Shown one piece after another: positions 16,107 to 22,777 of a stretch of 37,840 nt of DNA. Origin of the DNA: SAR202 cluster bacterium (GTDB lineage Bacteria > Chloroflexota > Dehalococcoidia > Lucifugimonadales > Lucifugimonadaceae); NCBI GenBank assembly GCA_008373205.1, contig RQOS01000018.1:1-37840 (forward strand). The letters run 5' to 3'. Below the pieces are notes generated by a model, which had not been told where the DNA came from, did no database searches, and saw only the letters and a list, made by a program, of their open reading frames with translations. Position 1 is the first letter of the stretch, and the number at the start of each line of letters is the position of its first letter. The position numbers and the translations under genes are program-made.

Positions 16107-17135
16107 TTAATTTTGAGTTTCTGCTACCCAATCAGAAATGCCTTCAGTAATTGCAATCAAATTTTCTGCTTTTGTTTTTAGTGGAATAGCGCATTCAGGA
16201 GCAATTAATTGCACTCCAGCATTTAGGCATTCAAAAACTTCTTTTTTTACATCTTCAGTATCTTTAGAATATAACGTTTCAGGGTTGTTTATATTCCCAA
16301 CAAGAGCGATCTTATCACTAACTGCATCCATTGCTTCTTGTGGTGAATTTTTTGAATCAAAATGAAAAGCATGCATTCCGGTTTCAGCAATAAATGGCAT
16401 TCTATCAACTGTTCTTCCACATATATGAAGAATTAAAGGAACAGAAAATCTTTCAGCCATTTCTGTATGTATATCTTGGAGAAACTTTTGGTAATATTGA
16501 CCTGAAACTAAATCTCCAGTTGCATGATCAGGAACAGTTAAGACATCTGCACCAGCATCAATTTGTGCTTCACCAAAAAGATATGTAAACTCACATAATT
16601 TTTCTAATGCTTCAGCAGTTTCATCAGGATTATCTACTGAACCAAGTAAAAATGTTTCAACACCAAATACATGATAAGCTAAGGTCCAAGGTCCCATAGT
16701 CTTACCTATAATAGGAACTTCATCTCCAAATTCTTTTTTTAAAATTCTTATTGAATCAGTAATAACTTTTACATCAGGATGATCAAGAAAATTTGAAGGA
16801 ACTTTTACATCAGATGCGGTTTTCCATATTGGATTACTCATCCTAACTGTCGGCCAATTATCTTTTTGCTCCCATTGCATTTCACAACCAATTGCACTTG
16901 ATTCTTGGATAATAGAAAAATACGGAGCAATTGAATCAAAATCAAATTGAGATATTTCAGTTGCTGCTAATTTTGCATTTAATTCAGCAGACCTACATGC
17001 TTCAGGGAAAGGGGCGTCAACTAAATCCATCATTTCCACAGTAGCTACTGATGTAGGATTTGCAACAGGGGTTCTGTCAACGTCTTGTCTATTAAGAGCA
17101 GCTAAAACTCTTTCTTTTTTTGACATTTCTTTCAT
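16107..17135 (-). CDS. UroD-superfamily corrinoid methyltransferase (MtaA/CmuA/MtvB-like)
   Basis: 342 aa with the uroporphyrinogen-decarboxylase fold. The zinc site of methyltransferase members is present: His237-x-Cys239 (LILHICGRT) and Cys315 (APECAIPL). This separates it from true heme-pathway UroD, which lacks that triad and has an N-terminal substrate-binding Arg cluster not seen here. Two roles are known in the superfamily: methyl-corrinoid to thiol transfer (MtaA/MtbA, CmuA) and substrate demethylation, as in the vanillate O-demethylase MtvB. With a corrinoid protein and RACo in the same operon either is possible. The start at 17135 is fixed by AAGGAG 6 nt upstream; the second Met (residue 4) is less likely. 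A 57-bp gap to the corrinoid gene is the largest in the operon. Confidence 0.9.
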   Translation of the reverse strand: MKEMSKKERVLAALNRQDVDRTPVANPTSVATVEMMDLVDAPFPEACRSAELNAKLAATEISQFDFDSIAPYFSIIQESSAIGCEMQWEQKDNWPTVRMSNPIWKTASDVKVPSNFLDHPDVKVITDSIRILKKEFGDEVPIIGKTMGPWTLAYHVFGVETFLLGSVDNPDETAEALEKLCEFTYLFGEAQIDAGADVLTVPDHATGDLVSGQYYQKFLQDIHTEMAERFSVPLILHICGRTVDRMPFIAETGMHAFHFDSKNSPQEAMDAVSDKIALVGNINNPETLYSKDTEDVKKEVFECLNAGVQLIAPECAIPLKTKAENLIAITEGISDWVAETQN

Positions 17136-17144
17136 ATTTTCTCC

Positions 17145-17789
17145 TTATTGTGAAAAACCTAAAGTTTGAGTAGTCATTTGACCAGCTTGTTCATTAGCAT
17201 TTAACATATTTTCAACAGCACTTACATTTCTAGCATATGGTAATAAAATCCTGACATATTCATCATGAGATTTTGCATCAGGGAATATAAAACTTTCATT
17301 ATCATTTTTTACACATTCACCATATTTTATAAATCCACCTACTACAGCCCTTATTCGTAAATTAGGTTTATCATGTTCTCCACTAGCTGAAACTTTATAA
17401 ATATACTTTCCATCAACGTTTGAACCTTCAATAATAAAGGTTAGTTTACTTTTATTATCTTTTGCTTGAATTACTCCAGTTTCTGGTTTAGAATCTGGTT
17501 TCATTTCAACAGATTTTACGAATAAAAATTTTAGAGGTCTTTCTATCAGTGCACCCTCAGGAATAACTAACTTAAAATCAGAATCACTTCTTTCTAAAGC
17601 ACCAAAATCAACCATTTTATCTCTTATTTGATTTAGCCTATCTTCAATTCCTTCTTTTTTGCTGTATGACCAAACAGTAAGAATATTTTTTTTAACAAAT
17701 AAACCTACACTTATTTCATGAAAATTAGGGTCCATAGAAACTAATTCCAAACATTTCCCAAATTCTTTTCTAACTTGCGATACGTTCAT
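17145..17789 (-). CDS. Unrecognised 214-aa protein of the corrinoid methyltransferase operon
   Basis: I do not recognise the family. The protein is soluble and looks like an alpha/beta N-terminal part (about 1-75, with VGLFVKKNILTVWSYS) and a beta-rich middle (about 80-160, including GALIERPLKFLFVKSVEM, FIIEGSNVDGKYIYKVSASG and LRIRAVVGGFIKYGECV). The last 40 residues are probably helical and end in a flexible Gln/Thr-rich tail. GGAGT 6 nt before the ATG supports the start, which overlaps the homocysteine-methyltransferase-family gene by 20 bp; the UroD-family gene follows after 9 bp. Strong coupling implies a subunit or accessory factor of the methyl-transfer system. It does not look like DUF1638 or an MtrH-type protein. 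Confidence 0.78.
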   Translation of the reverse strand: MNVSQVRKEFGKCLELVSMDPNFHEISVGLFVKKNILTVWSYSKKEGIEDRLNQIRDKMVDFGALERSDSDFKLVIPEGALIERPLKFLFVKSVEMKPDSKPETGVIQAKDNKSKLTFIIEGSNVDGKYIYKVSASGEHDKPNLRIRAVVGGFIKYGECVKNDNESFIFPDAKSHDEYVRILLPYARNVSAVENMLNANEQAGQMTTQTLGFSQ

Positions 17790-18699
17790 TATGACTCCTT
17801 ATAATTTCAGAAAAATTGGTAATATGCTCTGCTGTGGTTCCACAACATCCACCTAAAAAATTTACATTTAAATCTATCAGTTTTTTGTAATTTTTCATCA
17901 TATAATCTGGTGATTCTGGGTAAATTATATCTTGTTTCTTAATAATTGGAATACCTGCATTGGCTTGAACTAGAAGAGGCTTATCAGTTGATTCTCTAAA
18001 TATATTTGTTATTTCGAGCATTTTATCGGAACCATTCCCACAATTAGTACCAACAACATCAGCACCAGCTTCGTACAATAAATCCAAGCTTTTTGAGGGT
18101 TCTAATCCAAACATTGTAAAAAATCCTCTTGGACCTTTGTCGTATACCATAGATGCAAAAACTAATAAATCAAAATTTTCTCTAGCAACTTTTATAGCTA
18201 ATAATGTTTCTTCTGTGGCAATTTGAGTTTCAATCATGAATGCATCAACACCACCCTCATACAAACCCTTCATTTGCTCAAATAAAACATTATACATTTC
18301 TTCTTCTGAAACTTGTCCCAATGGCTCAATAAACTCTCCAGTTGGACCAATAGAACCAAAAACATACTTGTCTTTATAATTATTTGATGCAGATTTTGCT
18401 ATTTCAGCAGCTTTTTTATTAATATCAATTACTTTATCTTCTAAACCATAGTGTTTTAATCTAAAATAATTTCCACCAAAAGTGTTAGTTAAGACTATAT
18501 CACTACCACTAGAATAATAAGTATTAGCCATTTTTTCTATTACAGATGGATTTTCAATATTCATTAATTCTGGAGACCCACCTGCTTCAAGTCCATTATT
18601 CTGAAGAAAAGTTCCAGTTGCTCCATCAAGTAAAAAAATCTTTCCTGATTGAGCTTCTCTAAGAATTTTTTGAGAAGTTTGATTTAATTTGTGAACCAT
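17770..18699 (-). CDS. Homocysteine S-methyltransferase-family protein
   Basis: 309 aa barrel. The zinc triad of the family is complete: Cys220 (GTNCGNGS) and the paired Cys285-Cys286 (LGGCCGTTAEH). LLDGATGTFLQNNG (23-36), TNTFGGN (71-77) and GSIGPTGEFIEPLG (115-128) match the N-terminal module of cobalamin-dependent methionine synthase and MmuM/BHMT relatives. The protein activates a thiol as thiolate and accepts a methyl group from a donor. In this operon the likely donor is the methylated corrinoid protein, so it may be the acceptor methyltransferase making methionine from homocysteine. It could also be the substrate-specific component. It overlaps its neighbours on both sides by 16 and 20 bp. 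Confidence 0.9.
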   Translation of the reverse strand: MVHKLNQTSQKILREAQSGKIFLLDGATGTFLQNNGLEAGGSPELMNIENPSVIEKMANTYYSSGSDIVLTNTFGGNYFRLKHYGLEDKVIDINKKAAEIAKSASNNYKDKYVFGSIGPTGEFIEPLGQVSEEEMYNVLFEQMKGLYEGGVDAFMIETQIATEETLLAIKVARENFDLLVFASMVYDKGPRGFFTMFGLEPSKSLDLLYEAGADVVGTNCGNGSDKMLEITNIFRESTDKPLLVQANAGIPIIKKQDIIYPESPDYMMKNYKKLIDLNVNFLGGCCGTTAEHITNFSEIIRSHNERIAS

Positions 18700-19016
18700 T
18701 TATCAATAGCTCCAGGGGAAGGATCCCTTTCTCCAGAATCGTGGAGTTGTTTTATTTTATTTATAAAAGACTTTGGGATGTTATTATCAAAACCTGAAAT
18801 TATGTCCTCAGCGCTCTCTTGGGAATTGATTGATTCTCCCCAAGCCCATGCATCTAAATATTCTCCTGAAGATATTGATCCATCATGCATTGCAACTGCA
18901 TCAATAGCTTGTTGAAAAAACAAACTCAAAGGATAAGAAGAATCTGATCCTTCAGAGTCTGTATATTTAATCTGAGTGGGAATTTCTTTCCAATACAAAA
19001 TTTTGTATGAAGACAT
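18684..19016 (-). CDS. 'Virulence factor' family (Virulence_fact-like) small protein, first gene of the corrinoid operon
   Basis: 110 aa. The N-terminus YKILYWKEIPTQIKY followed by LSLFFQQAIDAVAM and SGEYLDAWAWGE matches, from memory, the small domain annotated as virulence factor (PF13769). To my knowledge that domain often neighbours methylenetetrahydrofolate or corrinoid methyltransferase genes in alpha-proteobacteria. The name carries no functional meaning here. There are no cysteines or membrane segments. It leads the minus-strand operon; its stop overlaps the homocysteine-methyltransferase-family start by 16 bp. No Shine-Dalgarno sequence is visible, and the 67-bp gap to the divergent dehydrogenase must hold both promoters. 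A structural or regulatory role in methyl transfer is inferred from position. Confidence 0.72.
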   Translation of the reverse strand: MSSYKILYWKEIPTQIKYTDSEGSDSSYPLSLFFQQAIDAVAMHDGSISSGEYLDAWAWGESINSQESAEDIISGFDNNIPKSFINKIKQLHDSGERDPSPGAIDKWFTN

Positions 19017-19050
19017 AAAAAAAATATTATTTAAAAGTTAATATAAACAT

Positions 19051-19056
19051 TATAAT
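19051..19056 (+). promoter_or_regulatory. Candidate -10 element for the 2-hydroxyacid dehydrogenase operon
   Basis: A perfect TATAAT lies 28 bp upstream of the ATG at 19084, with GGGAGA as ribosome-binding site at 19070-19075. The hexamer at the expected -35 position is poor. The whole 67-bp divergent region (19017-19083) is AT-rich and must also contain the promoter of the minus-strand corrinoid operon. Confidence 0.35.
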
Positions 19057-19083
19057 ATATATAAACCTAGGGAGATTTTTTTT

Positions 19084-20022
19084 ATGGCTAAAATTGTAAT
19101 AGTTGATGATGATCCGCAGGTAATTTCATATGAAGCAGATTTCTTTAAATCTATTCAAGAAAATAATGAAATAGCTGTATATAAGACCAGACCATCAAAC
19201 TCAAGAGAACTAATTCAGAGAGTTAAGGATTGTCACACTATCGTAGTAACTAAGGCAACTACTCAAATTACAAATAGTGTCATTGAGAATTCTCCTAATC
19301 TTCGACATATAGCTGTATATGGCCCTGCTTTAGACCATATTGATGTTGATTCAGCTAATAGAAATAAAATTAAAGTAACCTCTATCCCCGATATATTAAC
19401 AAACTCTGTTGCTGAACACACTATTTCACTAATAATGTCTTTGAATAAAAGAATTCCAGAATTAGATAGAAGAATTAGAGGCAATGAATGGCCTTCTATA
19501 GAGGTAGAACTTCTTGAGGGAAAAACTTTAGGAATTATAGGTTCAGGAGCAATAGGAGAAAAAGTTGCAAGAATGGGACTTAATTTAGGAATGAAAATTA
19601 TCATCTCACCAATGCTTCGAATAGATAAGGTAAGAACATTAAGTTTTGAAGAGTTTGCTAAAGTATCAGACATAAACTTTCTATTAGAAAATTCTGATGT
19701 TGTTTCTATACATACAAGAGTAGTAGAAAATACTAAATACCTCATAGATACAGAACAATTTTCATTGATGAAATCATCAGCTATATTGGTTAATACAGCA
19801 AGAGGGAGATTAGTTAATGAAGAAGCATTATACAATTCACTAATTGGAGGGAAAATTTCGGGCGCTGCTTTAGATGTTTTTGAAAAAGAACCTATTAATG
19901 AAAATAATAAATTAAAAAGTTTACAAAATGTAATAATGACTTCCCATAACGCCGCGAATTCTGGAGAATCAATAAAAGAAAGTATCAATACCCTTGCTAA
20001 AAATATAACTAGTAATTTATAG
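19084..20022 (+). CDS. D-isomer-specific 2-hydroxyacid dehydrogenase, first gene of hydroxyacid operon
   Basis: 312 aa. The NAD site GSGAIG lies near residues 157-162; catalytic Arg (NTARGRLV), Glu (LDVFEKEP) and His (MTSHNAAN) are all in canonical spacing. The N-terminal IVDDDPQVISYEADFF superficially recalls a response-regulator start but belongs to the substrate domain. A paralogue, not closely similar in sequence, ends the divergent corrinoid operon at 12397-13386. It starts a four-gene plus-strand operon (11-bp gap to the next gene) encoding three dehydrogenases and a phosphatase. Likely oxidises or reduces a D-2-hydroxyacid such as a glycerate, glyoxylate or aldonate derivative; the exact substrate is unknown. 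Confidence 0.88.
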   Translation: MAKIVIVDDDPQVISYEADFFKSIQENNEIAVYKTRPSNSRELIQRVKDCHTIVVTKATTQITNSVIENSPNLRHIAVYGPALDHIDVDSANRNKIKVTSIPDILTNSVAEHTISLIMSLNKRIPELDRRIRGNEWPSIEVELLEGKTLGIIGSGAIGEKVARMGLNLGMKIIISPMLRIDKVRTLSFEEFAKVSDINFLLENSDVVSIHTRVVENTKYLIDTEQFSLMKSSAILVNTARGRLVNEEALYNSLIGGKISGAALDVFEKEPINENNKLKSLQNVIMTSHNAANSGESIKESINTLAKNITSNL

Positions 20023-20032
20023 GAGTTTCATA

Positions 20033-20902
20033 ATGAAAGTTGGATTTATTGGATTAGGAAATATGGGGCAAGGAATGGCTCAGAATTTATTATCTAAAGG
20101 GGCAGATCTTAATGTTTATACTAGAAATCCAGAAAAAATTAAGATTATGGAAAAAAAAGGAGCTAAAGGATGTTACTCTTTAGATCAACTTGTAGAAAAC
20201 AGTGAAATTATTTTTACATGCTTACCAGATATAAATACTTCATTAGAAATAATAATCGGAGAATCGGGAATCATGTCATTTATTTCTGATGAATCAAAAA
20301 TAATAGTAGATCATTCAACTGTTGATATTGCAACGTCTAAGAAATGTTATGAGGTAGTAAAAAATGGAGGTTCTAATTTTTTAGATGCTCCAATTTCTGG
20401 AGGTCCTACAGGAGCAAAAGATGGTACTTTATCAATCATGGTTGGAGGGGAATCGGATTCTTTTGATAAGTCAATGCCATATTTTGAAATGATGGGAACA
20501 ACTATTAAAAGAATGGGAGATTCAGGAACCGGAACAGCTATGAAATTAATCAATCAATTGCTAACAGCTGTTCATACTACTGCTTCTGCAGAAGCTTTAA
20601 GCCTAGCAAATGCTGCAGAAGTCGATATAGATTCAGCAATGGAGATATTAATGGTAAGTTTTGGCTTTTCAAGAATGCTAGAAAGATCTGCTCCAATAAT
20701 TAGAGATAGAAAATTTCAAGGCTCATCTGTTCCTGCTAGAAACATTCATAAAGATATATCAATCATAGAAAAAATGGGAAAAGACTTATCTGTGAAACTA
20801 CCTCTCACTGAGGTTTCTAAAAAGCTCTATGACCTTCTAAAAGATGAAGGAAAAGAGATGGATGATATGGCAGGAATAATACAAATAATAGAGGAACTAT
20901 AG
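20033..20902 (+). CDS. Beta-hydroxyacid dehydrogenase (3-hydroxyisobutyrate / tartronate semialdehyde reductase family)
   Basis: 289 aa. GFIGLGNMGQGMAQNL (4-19) is the N-terminal dinucleotide motif; DAPISGGPTGAKDGTLSIMVGG (from 118) is the substrate-binding signature; Lys171 in GTAMKLINQ is the catalytic lysine. These enzymes oxidise 3-hydroxyacids such as 3-hydroxyisobutyrate, or reduce tartronate semialdehyde to D-glycerate. In this operon, next to a D-2-hydroxyacid dehydrogenase and a tartrate/malate-type dehydrogenase and opposite a sugar-acid dehydratase, a tartronate semialdehyde/glycerate route is plausible. GGAG precedes the ATG and the next gene starts after 13 bp. Confidence 0.9.
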   Translation: MKVGFIGLGNMGQGMAQNLLSKGADLNVYTRNPEKIKIMEKKGAKGCYSLDQLVENSEIIFTCLPDINTSLEIIIGESGIMSFISDESKIIVDHSTVDIATSKKCYEVVKNGGSNFLDAPISGGPTGAKDGTLSIMVGGESDSFDKSMPYFEMMGTTIKRMGDSGTGTAMKLINQLLTAVHTTASAEALSLANAAEVDIDSAMEILMVSFGFSRMLERSAPIIRDRKFQGSSVPARNIHKDISIIEKMGKDLSVKLPLTEVSKKLYDLLKDEGKEMDDMAGIIQIIEEL

Positions 20903-20915
20903 GAGGTTCAATAAG

Positions 20916-21977
20916 ATGAAAAAATATAAGATAGCAGTTATACCAGGAGACGGCATTGGAGTTGAAGTAGTTTCTAGTGCTTTAGAAGTTTTAACTCATG
21001 TTAGCAAAAATAAAGATTTTGAATTTGAGTTTACTAATTTTGATTGGAGTTCTGAATATTACTTCAAAAACGGTGTAATGATGCCAGAAGATGGTATTAA
21101 TCAATTAAGTAACTTTGATGCCATATTTCTTGGAGCAGTTGGGCATCCAGATATACAGGATCATATTACTTTAAACGGACTTTTGCTACCTATAAGGAGA
21201 GCCTTTGATCAGTTTGCTTGTGTACGTCCATCTATTTTATATCCAGGAGTAGATACTCCTTTAAAAAATATCAAACCCTATGATGTAGATTTTATTGTGG
21301 TAAGGGAGAATACTGAAGGAGAATATGCGAACGTAGGTGGATTTCAATACAAAAATTTTCCAGATGAAGTAGCTGTACAAAGTGCAGTTTTCACAAGAAA
21401 AGGATGTGAAAGAGTTATCAGATATGCTTTTGAATTAGCTATAGAAAGAAATAAAAAGAATCACGTTACTTCCATAACAAAATCAAATGCTCAAGGTTAT
21501 TCAATGACATTGTGGGATAGATGCTTTGAAGATATTAAATCAGAATATCCTCAAATCTCTACCAATTCATTATTAATTGATGCAGCATGTATGGACTTTA
21601 TTAGAAAACCATCAGAATTTGATGTTGTAGTTGCTAGCAATTTATTTGGAGATATACTCACAGATATTGGAGCTATAATCACCGGATCGATGGGATTAGC
21701 TTCAAGTGGGAATATTGATCCTACTGGTAAAAATCCTTCAATGTTTGAACCAACACATGGTTCAGCTCCAGATATCGTTGGTAAAGAAATTTCAAACCCT
21801 ATGGCCCAAATATTAACTGCAGGAATAATGTTAAGTCACCTAGGAGAAAATGAATCTGCAAATGAACTTGAAAATTCAGTTAAAAAAGTGATTGAATCTG
21901 GTGAAATTTTAACTCCAGACTTAGGAGGAAATTCAAAAACAAAAGATGTTACTCAAGCTATCATTTCAAACTTATGA
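20916..21977 (+). CDS. Isocitrate/isopropylmalate dehydrogenase-family enzyme, tartrate dehydrogenase / D-malate dehydrogenase type
   Basis: 353 aa metal- and NAD-dependent oxidative decarboxylase. IPGDGIGVEVV at the start, RRAFDQFACVRPS and PGVDTPL (about 90-115), VVRENTEGEY, and SNLFGDILTDIGA with FEPTHGSAPDIVG are diagnostic. The RRAFDQ...RPxxxxPGVxTPL pattern matches tartrate dehydrogenase (TtuC) and D-malate dehydrogenase (DmlA) better than LeuB or Icd. Likely substrate: D-malate, tartrate or a 3-substituted malate. A perfect AGGAGG lies 9 nt before the ATG, so expression is probably strong. The end overlaps the HAD gene by 4 bp (ATGA). A LeuB role is less likely, since no leuA/C/D genes are near. 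Confidence 0.87.
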   Translation: MKKYKIAVIPGDGIGVEVVSSALEVLTHVSKNKDFEFEFTNFDWSSEYYFKNGVMMPEDGINQLSNFDAIFLGAVGHPDIQDHITLNGLLLPIRRAFDQFACVRPSILYPGVDTPLKNIKPYDVDFIVVRENTEGEYANVGGFQYKNFPDEVAVQSAVFTRKGCERVIRYAFELAIERNKKNHVTSITKSNAQGYSMTLWDRCFEDIKSEYPQISTNSLLIDAACMDFIRKPSEFDVVVASNLFGDILTDIGAIITGSMGLASSGNIDPTGKNPSMFEPTHGSAPDIVGKEISNPMAQILTAGIMLSHLGENESANELENSVKKVIESGEILTPDLGGNSKTKDVTQAIISNL

Positions 21978-22765
21978 TAAAAGGAATTATTTTTGATCTG
22001 GATGATACATTAACCGTTCATGAAAAAATTTACAATATTGAGTATATAAATATTGCAAAAAAAATATCTGAAAAGATAATTGATAAAAATACTTTAGAAT
22101 TGATCATAGATAAGATAGATAAAATTGGTTCTAAAAAGTATTTCGAAAAATATTTAGATGCAAAATTTGGCGGAAGAGATATTCTGTGGGGTGACACAGG
22201 AGGTTTAGGAGAAGTTAATGGATATATCTCTAGTAATTACAATGAAATAAGATCACAAATTTGGAAAGAAATTTCAAAGATCATTCTTGAGAGTAATAGC
22301 ATAAATATTCCAGAAATCTCTAATAAATATATTCATAATATGTGGAGTGGAATAAAAGCATTTGATGATGTTCTTCCTGTTTTGTTAAAGCTAAAAAAAT
22401 TCAAATTAGCAGTATTGACTAACGGTATGGCTATTCATCAAAGAAGAAAACTAGCTAAGTCAGGGTTATTATATTTTTTTTCTGGGAAAAACAGAGAAAT
22501 ATTAACTTCAAGTGAAATTAAATTTGGGAAACCTCATTCACATGGATTTAAGTTTATAATAAATAAATTAAATTTATCTACTAATGAAGTAATTATGGTA
22601 GGAGATAGACCTGAAGGCGATATTTTTGGTGCTAATAAATTGGGTATAAAATCTGTGTTCATAAACAGAGAAAACGAGGTTATTAAGAATGAGCAATACT
22701 ATCCTACTTATGAGATAAATTCATTGATAGAATTACCAACAATTATTTCTAAAATTAATAGTTAG
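21974..22765 (+). CDS. HAD-superfamily hydrolase (phosphatase-type)
   Basis: 263 aa. Motif I is FDLDDTLT with nucleophile Asp8 and Asp10; motif II is VLTNG; the motif III Lys is in FGKPHSHGF; motif IV is MVGDRPEGDIFGA. A helical cap is inserted after motif I (about 20-115), the class I arrangement of phosphoglycolate phosphatase or haloacid dehalogenase relatives. The nucleophile followed by DxD favours a phosphatase. Translationally coupled to the tartrate/malate-type dehydrogenase, so it probably acts on a phosphorylated hydroxyacid or removes a toxic side product of that pathway. Substrate unknown. Confidence 0.87.
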   Translation: MIKGIIFDLDDTLTVHEKIYNIEYINIAKKISEKIIDKNTLELIIDKIDKIGSKKYFEKYLDAKFGGRDILWGDTGGLGEVNGYISSNYNEIRSQIWKEISKIILESNSINIPEISNKYIHNMWSGIKAFDDVLPVLLKLKKFKLAVLTNGMAIHQRRKLAKSGLLYFFSGKNREILTSSEIKFGKPHSHGFKFIINKLNLSTNEVIMVGDRPEGDIFGANKLGIKSVFINRENEVIKNEQYYPTYEINSLIELPTIISKINS

Positions 22766-22777
22766 TAAAAACTTAAT

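Noticed and set aside
16107-17135. Heme-pathway uroporphyrinogen decarboxylase (hemE)
   Set aside because: The His-x-Cys...Cys zinc site and the neighbouring corrinoid and RACo genes indicate a methyltransferase of the same superfamily; the hemE substrate motif is absent.
18684-19016. Pathogenicity gene, from the 'virulence factor' domain name
   Set aside because: Operon context is one-carbon metabolism and nothing else in the window suggests host interaction.
19084-19140. Response regulator receiver domain, from the initial IVIVDDDPQVI
   Set aside because: The rest of the protein is a full-length D-2-hydroxyacid dehydrogenase with all catalytic residues; no phosphoacceptor domain follows.
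19263-19988. Long minus-strand open frame (241 codons) inside the 2-hydroxyacid dehydrogenase gene
   Set aside because: It is antisense to a gene with a complete catalytic set, has no family resemblance and no operon context.
20916-21977. leuB (3-isopropylmalate dehydrogenase)
   Set aside because: The RRAFDQ...PGVDTPL pattern is that of tartrate/D-malate dehydrogenases, and no other leucine genes are nearby.
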